Below, one piece after another: positions 13,087-13,154 of a stretch of 13,154 nucleotides of DNA. The translations under genes were made by a program, and so were the position numbers. The notes under the pieces are model-generated. The model made no database searches. It was not told the origin of the DNA and saw nothing but the letters and a program-made list of their open reading frames with translations. Position 1 is the stretch's first letter, and each line of letters opens with the position of its first letter. Source of the DNA: Caldifarciminota bacterium (lineage in GTDB: Bacteria > Hydrothermota > Tepidihabitantia > SM23-42); the NCBI GenBank assembly GCA_030671005.1, contig DAOVAN010000031.1, positions 1 to 13,154 of the forward strand. The letters are read 5' to 3'.

Positions 13087-13154
13087 CATATTTGACATAG
13101 TTATTTTTGTTTCTGAAAGAAAAGTGATTGCTTGTGAATTGTCTAATGTCTAGA
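13074..13154. repeat. Repeat-like intergenic stretch after cmk, open at the window edge
   Basis: TCTAGACATT (13074-13083) and its exact reverse complement AATGTCTAGA (13145-13154) flank about 60 bases. TTTGACATA is also repeated directly at the left side. The left arm overlaps the cmk stop region. The window ends on the last base of the right arm, so the element could extend further. No start of a further gene can be supported here. Confidence 0.5.

Overview
This window reads as a chromosomal segment of a bacterium with medium GC content, carrying translation and cell-division housekeeping genes on both strands. I cannot name the species. The gene order, an RNase Y rather than RNase E, and a Bacteroidetes-type GlmU-like protein fit the FCB superphylum or a neighbouring candidate phylum (WOR-3/Stahlbacteria-like). 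That placement is inference and has not been checked against a database.

Layout. (1) 1-515: the 3' end of an unidentified, probably exported protein on the + strand, closed by a clear intrinsic terminator. (2) 516-965: no gene, but a dense patch of interspersed inverted-repeat elements. (3) 966-1671: a promoter and a CPBP-family membrane protein on the + strand. (4) 10696 down to 1719: a long - strand cluster, thrS - infC - rpmI - rplT - pheS - pheT - zapB-like - zapA - 6S RNA - rny. (5) 10697-10860: a divergent intergenic region with a perfect hairpin and degenerate repeats. (6) 10827-13086: a + strand operon with a promoter, a single-EamA-domain membrane protein, a GlmU-like nucleotidyltransferase/acyltransferase and cmk, each overlapping the next. 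(7) 13087-13154: the start of another repeat-like intergenic stretch.

The - strand cluster joins two aminoacyl-tRNA synthetases (ThrRS, both PheRS subunits), initiation factor 3 and ribosomal proteins L35 and L20 to two small coiled-coil division proteins, the 6S RNA that inhibits RNA polymerase, and the membrane-anchored decay enzyme RNase Y. A second promoter inside it can supply L20-PheS-PheT independently of infC-rpmI.

I do not see a defence system, mobile element or biosynthetic cluster. The most interesting signals concern gene expression. Three promoter-proximal genes (CPBP, thrS, eamA) have near-consensus promoters whose -10 box ends 5-6 bases before the start codon, which implies leaderless mRNAs, while genes inside the cluster keep Shine-Dalgarno sites. 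infC appears to start at AUU, overlapping the thrS stop codon. A 6S RNA lies unannotated between zapA and rny. A tiny ZapB-like gene with a TTG start sits between pheT and zapA. The pheT ribosome-binding site is apparently supplied by an interspersed repeat.
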